From assembly GCA_903911925.1 (NCBI GenBank), contig CAIWFH010000202.1, positions 1 to 61,590 on the forward strand: a stretch of 61,590 nt of DNA, written 5' to 3'. Positions 18,196 through 27,071 of this stretch are shown piece by piece. Both the position numbers and the translations under genes were made by a program. The notes under the pieces were generated by a model. The model saw only the letters and a program-made list of their open reading frames with translations. It did not search any database and was not told where the DNA came from. Every line of letters begins with the position of its first letter. Positions within the stretch are counted from its first letter, which is position 1. The stretch is from an uncultured Acidobacteriaceae bacterium. Lineage in GTDB: Bacteria > Acidobacteriota > Terriglobia > Terriglobales > Acidobacteriaceae.

Positions 18196-18974
18196 TGCCA
18201 ACCACTGGAGCCAAGCCGCAAGGAGCAGAAGATGAAGCCAGCGCGGCGAAAGCCGTGCGGCAAATGTTCGACGCCATAGCTCCGCGCTACGACCTGCTGA
18301 ACCACGTGCTCTCGGCCAACGTGGACAGGCTATGGTGGCGGCGCACGGCGCGGCGCTTCCGAACCGTGCTCGCCAATCCCGATGCGGCAGTTCTCGACAT
18401 CTGCTGCGGCACCGGCGACATGACCATGGCGCTCCTCAGGCTTCGTCCCAACGGCGCGCGTCCGGTCCTGGCCGCCGACTTTGCCCGAGGCATGTTGAGC
18501 CGGGGCGCGCAGAAGTTTGCCGCGCGCAAGCTGGGAGAAGCCGGCGCAATCGCGATCGAAGCCGACGCGCTCCACTTGCCGCTTCCATCGCAGTCACTCG
18601 ATCTGATCGTCTCCGCATTCGGCTTCAGAAATCTGGCAAATTACGAGGCCGGATTGCGCGAGTTTCATCGCGTTCTCAAGCCAGGCGGCCAGCTGGGAAT
18701 TCTCGACTTCAGCGAGCCCGGCGGCTTATTGGGTAAAGCCTACGCGGTCTACTTCCGCCGCGTGCTGCCGGCCATCGGGCGCGCCATCTGCGGCCCCGTC
18801 TCTGCGAGTAAAGACGGCCCGTACAGCTACCTGCCCAAGTCGGTGGGCAACTTCCCGCCGCCGCCCGCAATGCTGCGCCTTATGCAGGCTACCGGCTACG
18901 AACAATGCGCCTGGCAGCCTTACACCTTTGGCATCGCCGGGTTGTACACCGGCACCCACCCGGTTGTAGCCTAA
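18195..18974 (+). CDS. menG: Demethylmenaquinone methyltransferase (UbiE/MenG family)
   Basis: 259 residues. It transfers a methyl group from SAM to demethylmenaquinone (or to the ubiquinone precursor). Seen: RYDLLNHVLSANVDRLWWRR, SAM motif I LDICCGTGDM, AFGFRNLANYEAGLREFHRVLKPGG, and the C-terminal GLYTGTHP typical of UbiE/MenG. Only the menaquinone role is likely if the host is an acidobacterium; the sequence alone does not separate the two. It shares its first base with the aroB stop and ends seven bases before the CDF gene, so an aroB-menG-CDF operon is likely. Confidence 0.95.
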   Translation: MPTTGAKPQGAEDEASAAKAVRQMFDAIAPRYDLLNHVLSANVDRLWWRRTARRFRTVLANPDAAVLDICCGTGDMTMALLRLRPNGARPVLAADFARGMLSRGAQKFAARKLGEAGAIAIEADALHLPLPSQSLDLIVSAFGFRNLANYEAGLREFHRVLKPGGQLGILDFSEPGGLLGKAYAVYFRRVLPAIGRAICGPVSASKDGPYSYLPKSVGNFPPPPAMLRLMQATGYEQCAWQPYTFGIAGLYTGTHPVVA

Positions 18975-18981
18975 GAGGACC

Positions 18982-20406
18982 ATGACACCCGACGCCAGCA
19001 ATGCAGCCGATTTTTCCGCTCAAAAGCGGCAGGTAGCCATGGTCTCCATGGTGGCCGCGCTGGCCATGACACTGCTCAAGTTAGCGGCGGGACTGCTGTC
19101 TGGATCGCTAGGCGTTCTGTCCGACGCGGCCCATAGCGGACTCGACATGATCGGCTCGGCTCTCACATTTTTCTCGGTGCGCGTCTCAGACAAGCCCGCC
19201 GATGACGACCACACCTACGGCCACGCCAAGTTTGAGAATCTCTCATCGTTCGGCGTCGTCCTTCTCATGGCAGTCTCCAGCGGATGGATTATCTGGGAAG
19301 CCATCGAGCGAATTAACCACTCCGTCGAGTTGCATCACTCGGTGTGGCCTGTGCTGGTCGTGCTCACGTCAATCGCCGTGGATTTCTGGCGTTCGCGTCA
19401 ACTGAGTGCGGTGGCCGAGCGCACCGGTTCTGCCGCGCTGGCCACCGATGCGTTTCACTTCGCAAGCGACATCTGGTCGTCAATGGCAGTGCTCTGCGGA
19501 CTTGCCGCCAGCTGGGTGGGGTCGGTGTATGGAATTGCCGCGCTGCGATATGCCGATCCGCTGGCCGCCGTGGTGGTTTCGCTGCTGATTCTGCGCCTCA
19601 CCATTCGCCTCGGCCGCGAGGCCGTAGACGTGCTGCTCGATCAGATTCCCGCCGAAACAAGGCAGCAGCTTCTCGCTGAAGTCGAGAGCGTCCCCGGTGT
19701 CCTGGCCGTGGAGCAGGCGCGTGTGCGCCGGGCTGGGGCGGCTTACTTTGCCGACCTCACGCTGGCACTGCCCCGGAACTTCACCTTTGAGCACACCGGC
19801 GAACTGGTTCGCGCGGCCACTGAAGCCGTTCATCGCTCCCTGCCTGAGGCCGACGTCGTCATCCACACCCTGCCGCGCCAGGCACGTGCCGAGAGCATCT
19901 TTGACCGCGTGCGCGCCGTGGCCGCCCGCAACAATGTTAGCGTCCACGAATTGAGCGTGCAGTCGCATAACGGCCGGTTGCGCGTGGAGCAGCATCTGGA
20001 ACTGAACGAAAACCTCCCGCTGCTTGCCGCGCACGAATTTGTAACCACGATGGAGGCCGAGATTCTCCGCGAGGTGCCGGAGATCGATTTTGTTCTGACC
20101 CACATCGAAAGCGAACCGGCCACCATCGAGCAGCCCCAGGAGTTGGTGGAGGAGAATCGCAAGATCGAGCACGCTTTGCGGGCCACGGCGGCTCTGATTG
20201 AGGAGATTGTGGATGTGCATGAGATCTTGGTTGGCCGGACCGGCGAGCACATTTACCTGTCCTGCCATTGCACTCTGCCTGACGTGTTGACCATGCATCG
20301 CGTGCACGAGGTAATCACCGCGCTCGAAGACCGCTTCAAGCTCGATTGCCCCGAGGTCTACCGGGTAACGATCCACCCCGAGCCAGTGACCGACAACTTG
20401 CGCTAG
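18982..20406 (+). CDS. Cation diffusion facilitator transporter with extended C-terminus
   Basis: 474 residues; ordinary CDF exporters have about 300. Six membrane segments cover residues 15-215, with metal-site motifs SDAAHSGLDM and DAFHFASD (HxxxD type), which suit zinc, cobalt, iron or manganese export. The usual cytoplasmic ferredoxin-like domain follows, and about 170 further residues look like additional copies of that domain (two later VHE or VHR motifs, residues 325 and 435). The extra domains may act as additional metal sensors. Ends without a clear terminator. Confidence 0.9.
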   Translation: MTPDASNAADFSAQKRQVAMVSMVAALAMTLLKLAAGLLSGSLGVLSDAAHSGLDMIGSALTFFSVRVSDKPADDDHTYGHAKFENLSSFGVVLLMAVSSGWIIWEAIERINHSVELHHSVWPVLVVLTSIAVDFWRSRQLSAVAERTGSAALATDAFHFASDIWSSMAVLCGLAASWVGSVYGIAALRYADPLAAVVVSLLILRLTIRLGREAVDVLLDQIPAETRQQLLAEVESVPGVLAVEQARVRRAGAAYFADLTLALPRNFTFEHTGELVRAATEAVHRSLPEADVVIHTLPRQARAESIFDRVRAVAARNNVSVHELSVQSHNGRLRVEQHLELNENLPLLAAHEFVTTMEAEILREVPEIDFVLTHIESEPATIEQPQELVEENRKIEHALRATAALIEEIVDVHEILVGRTGEHIYLSCHCTLPDVLTMHRVHEVITALEDRFKLDCPEVYRVTIHPEPVTDNLR

Positions 20407-20478
20407 AGCGGGGATCGGACACCGTACACTGTTCGCAGGCAAGTGAATCGCTTATTCCTGAGCTTGGAGGTAGGGTCG

Positions 20479-20823
20479 ATGTCGCCGCACAATTCCTTCC
20501 GAAGCAGGAGCGCGTTCGACACGTCAAACGCGCTCCTCGCCGGCACATTCCTTTTAGTGTGTTTGTGCGAGGCCTATATGATTCGCGGCCTGTGGTTCAG
20601 ACCGGCAGATTCTCATCATCACGGTATGCGCGGCTCCGATCTCCCCTTCCTTATCTGGATTCCATGCGTAGCCGGCATCGTGCTTCGCTTCGCTATCGGC
20701 AAGAGGCAGAAGAAGGGTGAAATCAGCGCCTTCGCTGCCGTTGTGTTCAATAACATTGTCGGAGGGCTGTTGTTGATGTCGTACCTCCTGATGGCGCGGC
20801 TGGCAGAGGTGGCTTTCAACTAG
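20479..20823 (+). CDS. Small membrane protein, unknown
   Basis: 114 residues from the ATG at 20479, preferred over the GTG at 20443 because GGAGG lies eight bases upstream. Three hydrophobic segments are visible (LLAGTFLLVCLCEAY, FLIWIPCVAGIVLRFA, VVFNNIVGGLLLMSYLL). A His-rich loop (DSHHHGM) sits between the first two. No family recognised. Confidence 0.65.
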   Translation: MSPHNSFRSRSAFDTSNALLAGTFLLVCLCEAYMIRGLWFRPADSHHHGMRGSDLPFLIWIPCVAGIVLRFAIGKRQKKGEISAFAAVVFNNIVGGLLLMSYLLMARLAEVAFN

Positions 20824-20872
20824 AAGCGGGGATTATGGGACGCGAATTGCGACGAACGGAGGAATCAAAACG

Positions 20873-21289
20873 GTGATTGCCCACAGCGAGTGGAAGCATG
20901 GCGACGTCTTTGAGGGAAATGCTGAAAATGGCAACACCGTTCAATTTGACGCGGACTCCGCGCACGCGCACGGACCCAGCCCCATGGAAGCGGTGCTGAT
21001 GGCGCTTTGCGCTTGCACCAGCGTCGATGTGGTTTCAATCCTCAAGAAGAAGCGCCAGAATCTGACCGGTCTGCGGGTTTCTGCCGCGGCGGTACGCGCC
21101 GACACGTCGCCCCAGGTGTTCACGCGCATCATGCTCACTTACGCGGTGCGCGGAAAACTAAGCCGTAAGGCCGTTGAGGATGCCGTGGCGCTGTCAAAGA
21201 ATAAATACTGCTCGGTCTCAAAAATGCTTGAAAAGGCCGCCGTCATCGAATACGAAATTGTCTATCCCGACGGAGAACCGGAGCCATGA
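20873..21289 (+). CDS. OsmC family protein (YhfA-like)
   Basis: 138 residues from a GTG with GGAGGA upstream. The family pattern is GPSPMEAVLMALCACTSVDVVSIL with the first Cys near residue 46, and LSKNKYCSVSKML with the second near residue 113. It may reduce organic peroxides; YhfA-type members have no proven substrate. The PASTA gene start overlaps its stop by four bases (ATGA), so the two are translationally coupled, an unusual pairing. Confidence 0.87.
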   Translation: MIAHSEWKHGDVFEGNAENGNTVQFDADSAHAHGPSPMEAVLMALCACTSVDVVSILKKKRQNLTGLRVSAAAVRADTSPQVFTRIMLTYAVRGKLSRKAVEDAVALSKNKYCSVSKMLEKAAVIEYEIVYPDGEPEP

Positions 21290-22056
21290 TGCATCGCCCA
21301 GTGGTCAATTTCTTCCAGGTGGCATCGCTGGTCATGCTGCTGGTGGCTGTGGCGCTGCTGGCCGCCGTCACCACCATGCACTTTGCCATTCACGGCGCTG
21401 AGGTGCAGGTGCCCGCGCTGAAGGGAATGACTGTGGCCGAAGCGCGCAGCCAGACCTCCGGCCTCGGCCTAGACCTTGACGTAGACAATCGCTACTACTC
21501 TGCCGATGTGGCTGCCGGGCACATTTTGTCGCAGTCGCCCACTCCGGGAACTGTGGTGCGCCGCGAGTGGCGCGTGCGCGTGGCTGAAAGCCTGGGCCCG
21601 CAAAAGGTTGAGGTGCCGGACATGCTGGGCACAGACGAACGGGTGGCGGCGCTCAAACTCCGGCGCGTGGGACTGGATGTGGGCGCCACCGCGCGTATGC
21701 CGTACGGCAAAGCCGCTGAGGGTACCGTCCTGGCACAGGACCCGCCCGCCCACGCACAGGGTATCGCCCAGCCGAATGTAAATCTGCTGATAGCCGCGCT
21801 GGGCGACGAAGCGCCCGACGGTTACGTTATGCCTGACTTGTTCGGCATGACTTTCTCGAGCGCGCAATCTGCCTTGGCCAGGGTGGGCATCAAGACGACT
21901 CCGCCCAAGTTTGTGGATATGCCGGTTGGCTCTGTCGGCGGCGCAGGCACAATGCCCAGGCTCCCCGTCGCGCCGGGTTCAGTCATAGCCCAGCAGCCGC
22001 CGTCAGGTTCCCGCGTTGATCAAACGACACAGGTGAAGCTGACCTTGGCGAAATAA
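21286..22056 (+). CDS. PASTA-domain membrane protein without kinase
   Basis: 256 residues. One membrane segment (about residues 10-35) is followed by three PASTA repeats: VQVPALKGMTVAEARS, VEVPDMLGTDERVAA and YVMPDLFGMTFSSAQ begin them near residues 46, 106 and 181. PASTA domains bind muropeptides or beta-lactams when attached to PknB-type kinases or PBPs. No kinase or transpeptidase is fused here or encoded nearby, so this is a stand-alone periplasmic PASTA protein, perhaps a cell-wall sensor or scaffold. Confidence 0.87.
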   Translation: MMHRPVVNFFQVASLVMLLVAVALLAAVTTMHFAIHGAEVQVPALKGMTVAEARSQTSGLGLDLDVDNRYYSADVAAGHILSQSPTPGTVVRREWRVRVAESLGPQKVEVPDMLGTDERVAALKLRRVGLDVGATARMPYGKAAEGTVLAQDPPAHAQGIAQPNVNLLIAALGDEAPDGYVMPDLFGMTFSSAQSALARVGIKTTPPKFVDMPVGSVGGAGTMPRLPVAPGSVIAQQPPSGSRVDQTTQVKLTLAK

Positions 22057-22069
22057 TCGGTCACCGTCT

Positions 22070-23629
22070 TTAAGCCCAGTAGCTGCGATCCAGCGTTCGG
22101 TACTGGATGGCTTCGGCCAGGTGTGCCACGGTCAGGTTTTCCGCACCCTCCAGGTCGGCGATGGTCCGCGCCACCTTCAGAATGCGGTCGTGAGCTCGAG
22201 CCGTCAGGCCCTGCTGTTGCATCGCCCGCTCCAGCAGGCGCTCGGCGTCGGCGCCCAATTCGCAGTGGACGCGAATCTGCCGAGTCGTCATCTGCGCGTT
22301 CGAGTAAATCTTGTCGCCGTTCCTTCTGAAGCGCGCCCGCTGGCGTTCGCGTGCGGCCATCACCCGGTCGCGAATCTGCGCCGATCCCTCGGCCGCCGCC
22401 CCGCCTCGCAGTTCCTTGTATTGAACCGCCGGAACCTCAATATGAATATCGATGCGGTCAAGCAGCGGACCGGAGATCTTGGCCACATACCGTTGAATCA
22501 TGGGCGGCGTACACATGCACTCTCGCGACTTGTCGTTGAAGAAGCCGCAGGGGCAGGGATTCATGGCCGCCGCCAGCATGAACCGCGCCGGGAAACTCAG
22601 CGACATTGAAGCGCGCGCAATCGTAACGGTATGGTCCTCCAGCGGCTGCCGCATCACCTCAAGCACGTTGCGCGGAAACTCCGGCAGCTCATCAAGAAAA
22701 AGCAGTCCGTTGTGGGCCAGCGACACCTCGCCCGGCCGGGGCACAACTCCGCCGCCGATCAAGCCCGCATCGCTGATGGTGTGGTGCGGCGATCTAAAGG
22801 GCCGCTGCGTCACCAAGCCCGCCGCCGCGTCAAGCACACCGGCCACCGAGTGAATCTTCGTGGTCTCCAGCGCTTCTTCAAATGTAAGCGGCGCCAGGAT
22901 CGAGGGCAACCGCTTGGCCAGCATGGTCTTGCCCGAGCCGGGTGGCCCGATCATCAGAATGTTGTGGCTTCCCGCCGCCGCCACTTCCAGCGCGCGCTTG
23001 GCGGTCTGCTGCCCCCGCACGTCGCAAAAGTCCACTGAAAAGTGTTGCAGTTCGCCCAACAATTCTTCCGTCGATACCCGGTAAGGCTCGCGCTGAATCA
23101 CGCCCACAACCGCCGTGTTGAGCAGTTCCAACACGTCTGTGAGCGACGAGACCGGGTAAACGTTCACTCCCTCAACAACGGCTGCCTCGGCGGCATTGGC
23201 CGCGGGTAAAATCAGGTTGGCGATGTTTTTCTCGCGGGCCATGATCGCCACCGGCAGCATCCCGGGCACCGGACGCACGCTGCCATCCAGGCCCAGTTCG
23301 CCGACCAGCAAAAAGCGGCTTAGGTCGTTGGCGCGCAATGCGCCATAGGCGCCCAAGATGCCGACGGCGATAGGCAGATCGAAGCCCGAGCCTTCCTTTT
23401 TCAAATCGGCTGGCGCCAGATTGATGGTGATGTGGGTGGGCGGAATCATGTAGCCGGAGTTCTTGATGGCCGCGCGGACGCGGTCGCGGCTCTCACGCAC
23501 CGCGGCGTCGGGCAGGCCCACGGTGTGGAAGACGTCCTTGTCCGAGACGATGCCGCTGTAATCCACCTCGACATCGATGAGGTTGGCGTCGATCCCGTAG
23601 ACAGCCGCGCTGTGAGCTTTAAAAAGCAT
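22070..23629 (-). CDS. comM: YifB/ComM family magnesium-chelatase-like AAA+ ATPase
   Basis: 519 residues from the ATG at 23629; the frame continues to 23764 but the family starts at MLFKAHSAAVYGIDA. ComM is a hexameric branch-migration helicase that helps integrate DNA during natural transformation. Domains: N-terminal Lon-like domain (to about residue 180), Walker A in IGPPGSGKTMLAKRLPSIL, Walker B in LLFLDELPEF, and a C-terminal MgChI-type domain ending in the Arg-rich helices. A four-Cys cluster (NPCPCGFFNDKSRECMC) is present. It stands alone and convergent with the PASTA gene. Confidence 0.93.
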   Translation of the reverse strand: MLFKAHSAAVYGIDANLIDVEVDYSGIVSDKDVFHTVGLPDAAVRESRDRVRAAIKNSGYMIPPTHITINLAPADLKKEGSGFDLPIAVGILGAYGALRANDLSRFLLVGELGLDGSVRPVPGMLPVAIMAREKNIANLILPAANAAEAAVVEGVNVYPVSSLTDVLELLNTAVVGVIQREPYRVSTEELLGELQHFSVDFCDVRGQQTAKRALEVAAAGSHNILMIGPPGSGKTMLAKRLPSILAPLTFEEALETTKIHSVAGVLDAAAGLVTQRPFRSPHHTISDAGLIGGGVVPRPGEVSLAHNGLLFLDELPEFPRNVLEVMRQPLEDHTVTIARASMSLSFPARFMLAAAMNPCPCGFFNDKSRECMCTPPMIQRYVAKISGPLLDRIDIHIEVPAVQYKELRGGAAAEGSAQIRDRVMAARERQRARFRRNGDKIYSNAQMTTRQIRVHCELGADAERLLERAMQQQGLTARAHDRILKVARTIADLEGAENLTVAHLAEAIQYRTLDRSYWA

Positions 23630-23652
23630 GGTGGAAAGTTGCAGCGAGTGTA

Positions 23653-23690
23653 ACAGATGACAGGGAACAGGGAGTAGGGAACAAGGATCA
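23653..23690. repeat. Degenerate heptamer string (CAGGGAA type)
   Basis: Repeated ACAGGGA or GTAGGGA units upstream of comM, similar in style to the strings at 9624-9662 and 7275-7424. Confidence 0.55.
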
Positions 23691-23802
23691 GTCGAGATAA
23701 ACCGGTGAGTGGAGGCGTTCGAGCCTTTCGATCCATGTTTCCTATCCAAGCCACTTTCGCGCAAGTGGACAAACGCATCTCCTTGCTTTTAAATCAGGTG
23801 TT

Positions 23803-24516
23803 ATGCGGTTCTCTTCCAACGTCTCAGCAAGTGCAAAATACGCGATAAAGCTCGCGCTGTATCTCTCGTTATCCATGCTGGCCTTGTCCCTAGTGAGGTG
23901 GGGCATTGGCCGCGCATTCGGAGATCGATACCCGTTCAACTGGATGTTCGCTGTCAAGTTTTCAGTTACCATGGGCGCCTTTTGGGCCGTGGTTCTCGCC
24001 CTGTGGAGTTTCCTCAGCCTCGCCCGTGCCCAGCCGACTCTCGACATCCTTGACGAAGAAACTCCGGAATCGGACCTCGAGAAGAAGGCGCTCTCGGGAT
24101 TTGTCGCAATGGAGTATTACTGGCTCATCCTGAACCGGACCTATGTCGTCTTTATCGCTCCCGAAGGTCTTTATGGCTGGCGGGCCCAGGGACCAAGAAC
24201 AAACTCCGATCCGTCCTACTTCGAACCCTTCCAGGAAATGATTGAAGATAATGAATTCATGCGCAATCGGCGTGTGATTGAAAAACTCTCCAGGCTGGCA
24301 GGAGGTTTCTTCCTCGACCGCTCCGCGATAGTTTCAGTTGAGGCCGTCGATCGCCGGAAGTGGGGTATGGGCGGCATTCCGCATACAGGCCGCATACACT
24401 TGAGGCTCAGCACCGGACAATCCCGCGAATTCGTTACCCTAGGAAGTGTCAATCCAGAAAGTGTCCGGGACAGGATCGCTGCCGCGCTCGGCGTCGGCGT
24501 ACCGACGAGCGTCTAG
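23803..24516 (+). CDS. Membrane protein of unknown function (YcxB-like)
   Basis: 237 residues. Two membrane segments (about residues 13-35 and 46-70), then a cytoplasmic region with a YcxB-like order: a segment YYWLILNRTYVVFIAPEGLYGWRA, a helical middle, and a beta-rich end GRIHLRLSTGQSREFVTLG. No catalytic motif seen. It ends ten bases before sdaA on the same strand, so they may be cotranscribed. The family assignment is tentative. Confidence 0.6.
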   Translation: MRFSSNVSASAKYAIKLALYLSLSMLALSLVRWGIGRAFGDRYPFNWMFAVKFSVTMGAFWAVVLALWSFLSLARAQPTLDILDEETPESDLEKKALSGFVAMEYYWLILNRTYVVFIAPEGLYGWRAQGPRTNSDPSYFEPFQEMIEDNEFMRNRRVIEKLSRLAGGFFLDRSAIVSVEAVDRRKWGMGGIPHTGRIHLRLSTGQSREFVTLGSVNPESVRDRIAAALGVGVPTSV

Positions 24517-24526
24517 GCCAACAAAC

Positions 24527-25936
24527 ATGACCAGTCTCTTCGATCTCTACAAAATCGGCGTCGGTCCTTCCAGTTCGCACACCATGGGGCCCATGCGCGC
24601 GGCCTGCCGCTTTACGCGGGACCTTGGCGCACGCGACCTCCTCATTCGTGTTGACCGTGTGCAGGGAGAGCTTTACGGCTCACTCGCCCTGACGGGACTG
24701 GGCCACGCCACTGACCGTGCCGTCCTGCTGGGCCTGGCCGGCAACGAGCCTTCAGCCATCGATCCTGCGGCCATCGAGTCGACTGTCGCCGCCATCCGCC
24801 AGGCCCGACAAATTAATCTGGCTGGCACGCACGCCATTCCATTTGAGGAGCCGCGCGATCTTCTCTTCCACCGCGACATCATGTTTCCCCCCGGCGCGGC
24901 GACGCAGCATCCCAACGGCTTGCGGCTCACGGCCTTTGACGCGGCCGGCTCGGTCATCGACCAGCGCATCTTCTTTTCCATCGGCGGCGGGTTTATCGTG
25001 GAGGACGGCGCCGATGTCTCCGGTGACAAGCAGCAGGCCGCGATTCCCTTCCCGTTTCACAGCGCGGCCGAGTTGCTATCCACGGCGCAGGCTAATTCGC
25101 TCTCTATCAGCCAGTTGATGCTTGAGAACGAGTGCGGGCTGGTTAAAGGCGGCTCTGCTCTGCCGCCGGTTGAAGTTGTAAAGCAGGGCATCGAACACAT
25201 CTGGCAGGTTATGCAAGGGTGCGTTCAGCGCGGCATTGCGGCTGAGGGAATTCTGCCCGGCGGCTTGAACGTCCGCCGCCGCGCACGCCGTCTTTCAGAA
25301 CGGCTGCGCGAGAAGGAGGCCGATGGAGTGCTCGGCGATCCGCTGGCGCCGCTTGATTGGGTCACGGTATGGGCCATGGCGGTGAATGAGGAAAACGCTG
25401 CCGGTGGACGCGTGGTGACAGCGCCCACCAACGGAGCGGCCGGCGTGGTTCCAGCAGTGGCCCATTACTATCGCCGCTTCTCGCCCGGCGCGGACCACGA
25501 AGGCATACTCCGCTACTTCCTCACCTCGGCCGCCATCGGCATCCTGTATAAGGAGAACGCTTCCATCAGCGGAGCGGAGGTTGGCTGCCAGGGCGAGGTG
25601 GGTGTTGCCTGCTCCATGGCCGCAGGCGGACTCACCGCCGCACTGGGCGGAACCAATGGCGAAGTGGAGCATGCCGCGGAGATTGCCATGGAGCATAACC
25701 TCGGCATGACCTGCGACCCCATCGGCGGACTGGTGCAGATTCCCTGCATCGAACGCAATGCAATGGGCGCGGCCAAGGCGGTGCACGCCTCGCGCATCGC
25801 GCTCAACGAGCAGGAAGAGCACAAGGTCTCGCTCGATCAGGTCATCCGCACCATGTACCTTACCGGCCTCGACATGCAATCGCGCTACAAGGAAACGAGC
25901 CTCGCCGGGCTTGCGTTGAACATCATTGAGTGCTGA
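24527..25936 (+). CDS. sdaA: L-serine ammonia-lyase, single-chain iron-sulfur type
   Basis: 469 residues from the ATG at 24527. It deaminates L-serine to pyruvate. The N-terminal beta domain opens with FDLYKIGVGPSSSHTMGPM, the family hallmark. The C-terminal alpha domain has NGAAGVVPAV and cysteines for a [4Fe-4S] cluster in EVGCQGEVGVACSM and TCDPIGGLVQIPCIERN. Both domains are in one chain, as in E. coli SdaA, not split as in Bacillus. It follows a membrane protein gene by ten bases. The start has no strong Shine-Dalgarno. Confidence 0.96.
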   Translation: MTSLFDLYKIGVGPSSSHTMGPMRAACRFTRDLGARDLLIRVDRVQGELYGSLALTGLGHATDRAVLLGLAGNEPSAIDPAAIESTVAAIRQARQINLAGTHAIPFEEPRDLLFHRDIMFPPGAATQHPNGLRLTAFDAAGSVIDQRIFFSIGGGFIVEDGADVSGDKQQAAIPFPFHSAAELLSTAQANSLSISQLMLENECGLVKGGSALPPVEVVKQGIEHIWQVMQGCVQRGIAAEGILPGGLNVRRRARRLSERLREKEADGVLGDPLAPLDWVTVWAMAVNEENAAGGRVVTAPTNGAAGVVPAVAHYYRRFSPGADHEGILRYFLTSAAIGILYKENASISGAEVGCQGEVGVACSMAAGGLTAALGGTNGEVEHAAEIAMEHNLGMTCDPIGGLVQIPCIERNAMGAAKAVHASRIALNEQEEHKVSLDQVIRTMYLTGLDMQSRYKETSLAGLALNIIEC

Positions 25937-26049
25937 GTTGGAGACCTTGTATTGCTCAACGCGCGCCATCGAATTCAAATTTCAATTTCGTTCGACCTTC
26001 AATGCGAAAAAATTGTTGCCTATTTTTCCACCGCATTGTCGTTTTTCTC

Positions 26050-26078
26050 TTGACACCGATGCATGATGAATCTATACA
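26050..26078 (+). promoter_or_regulatory. Sigma-70-type promoter for the Lys/Ala-rich peptide
   Basis: TTGACA at 26050-26055 and TATACA at 26073-26078 with an exact 17-base spacer. The surrounding DNA is AT-rich, unlike the rest of the region. Transcription should start near 26085, about 55 bases before the small gene. Confidence 0.7.
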
Positions 26079-26141
26079 TTCTTCAACTGCAATTAATTGT
26101 TTGCAGTCGCGATGCAAACCATCGAAAGGGAGAATAGGCAA

Positions 26142-26213
26142 ATGGCAACCAAGAAGGCAGCCAAGAAAGCCCCCGCGAAGAAGGCCGCAAAAAAGGCCGC
26201 AAAGAAGAAGTAA
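26142..26213 (+). CDS. Histone-H1-like Lys/Ala-rich micropeptide
   Basis: A 23-residue frame reading MATKKAAKKAP and then alternating AKKAA blocks to a KKK end. It contains only Met, Ala, Thr, Lys and Pro, like the C-terminal tails of histone H1 and of bacterial Hc1/AlgP-type DNA-binding proteins. It could bind nucleic acid and compact or bridge DNA. AGGGAG lies about 12 bases upstream. A consensus promoter precedes it and a strong terminator follows, so it appears to be a dedicated short transcript and not a chance frame. Too short for most gene callers. Confidence 0.75.
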   Translation: MATKKAAKKAPAKKAAKKAAKKK

Positions 26214-26244
26214 GAGCGGGTCATCCAACAAAAGGCAACACTCT

Positions 26245-26267
26245 AGGGGGCGCTTCAAGCGCCCCCT
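26245..26267 (+). terminator. Rho-independent terminator-like hairpin
   Basis: AGGGGGCGCTT and AAGCGCCCCCT form a perfect GC-rich stem around a short loop, about 30 bases after the micropeptide stop, followed by CAGTGTTTC. The U-tract is short. Confidence 0.8.
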
Positions 26268-26322
26268 CAGTGTTTCTGGGCAACATTTAGAATCGATAGA
26301 GTAGAGATCGAGGAGAACGCTT

Positions 26323-27054
26323 GTGACACGCCGACGCTGGATTGCCGAACATTGGGATGAAGCCACCGCCACCATCATTGGCGCGCAGGCCGAGCACATG
26401 GCCCGCGTGTTGCGCGCCCAGCCCGGGACCGAAGCCGACGTAGTGGCCGGAGGACACGTCTTCCACGCCCAGGTCGTCGCTGTCTCGCCCAAAGAAGTCC
26501 GCTTCAACCTGGTCGCCGAACTTGAAGCCGATCCCGCGCTGCCCGTCACGCTGGTGCTCGCTATCTACAAATTCGATCACATGGAATGGGCGTTGGAAAA
26601 AGCTACCGAACTCGGCGTGGCCGGCATTGCGCCGGTGATTGCCAAGCGGACTGAAAAATACCTGGCCCTGGCCGCCGACAAGCGTGCCGAGCGCTGGCGG
26701 CGCATCGTGCACGAATCTGCGCAGCAGTCGCGCCGCTCCGACGTTCCGATCCTTTACGATCCGGCGCCGCTGAGCGCGCGCGTGCGGGCGGCATCGGCCG
26801 CCACGCGCATCGTGCTAGCCGAGCAGGAGCGGACAACCACCCTCCGCAATGCATTGGACGAAGCCATCGCCGCTTCAGAAAGCGAAATGCCCTCGCTCGA
26901 AATCGCCATCGGTCCCGAAGGCGGGTGGGCTCCGGAGGAAGAGGCGCTCTTCGACGCCAATGGGTGGCGCGCCACTTCACTTGGGCCGCGCATTCTGCGA
27001 GCCGAGACTGCGGCCATTGCGGCAATGGCCGTTGTGGCTTCGTGTTTGGAATAA
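26323..27054 (+). CDS. rsmE: 16S rRNA (uracil-1498-N3)-methyltransferase
   Basis: 243 residues from a GTG with AGGAG upstream. It methylates U1498 of 16S rRNA using SAM through a SPOUT knot. Seen: the N-terminal PUA-like part (to about residue 70), KATELGVAGIAPVIAKRTEK, and the knot motifs IAIGPEGGWAPEEEALF and LGPRILRAETAAIAA. It is convergent with uxaA, 17 bases apart. Confidence 0.95.
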   Translation: MTRRRWIAEHWDEATATIIGAQAEHMARVLRAQPGTEADVVAGGHVFHAQVVAVSPKEVRFNLVAELEADPALPVTLVLAIYKFDHMEWALEKATELGVAGIAPVIAKRTEKYLALAADKRAERWRRIVHESAQQSRRSDVPILYDPAPLSARVRAASAATRIVLAEQERTTTLRNALDEAIAASESEMPSLEIAIGPEGGWAPEEEALFDANGWRATSLGPRILRAETAAIAAMAVVASCLE

Positions 27055-27071
27055 GGGATCACGCTTCCAGG

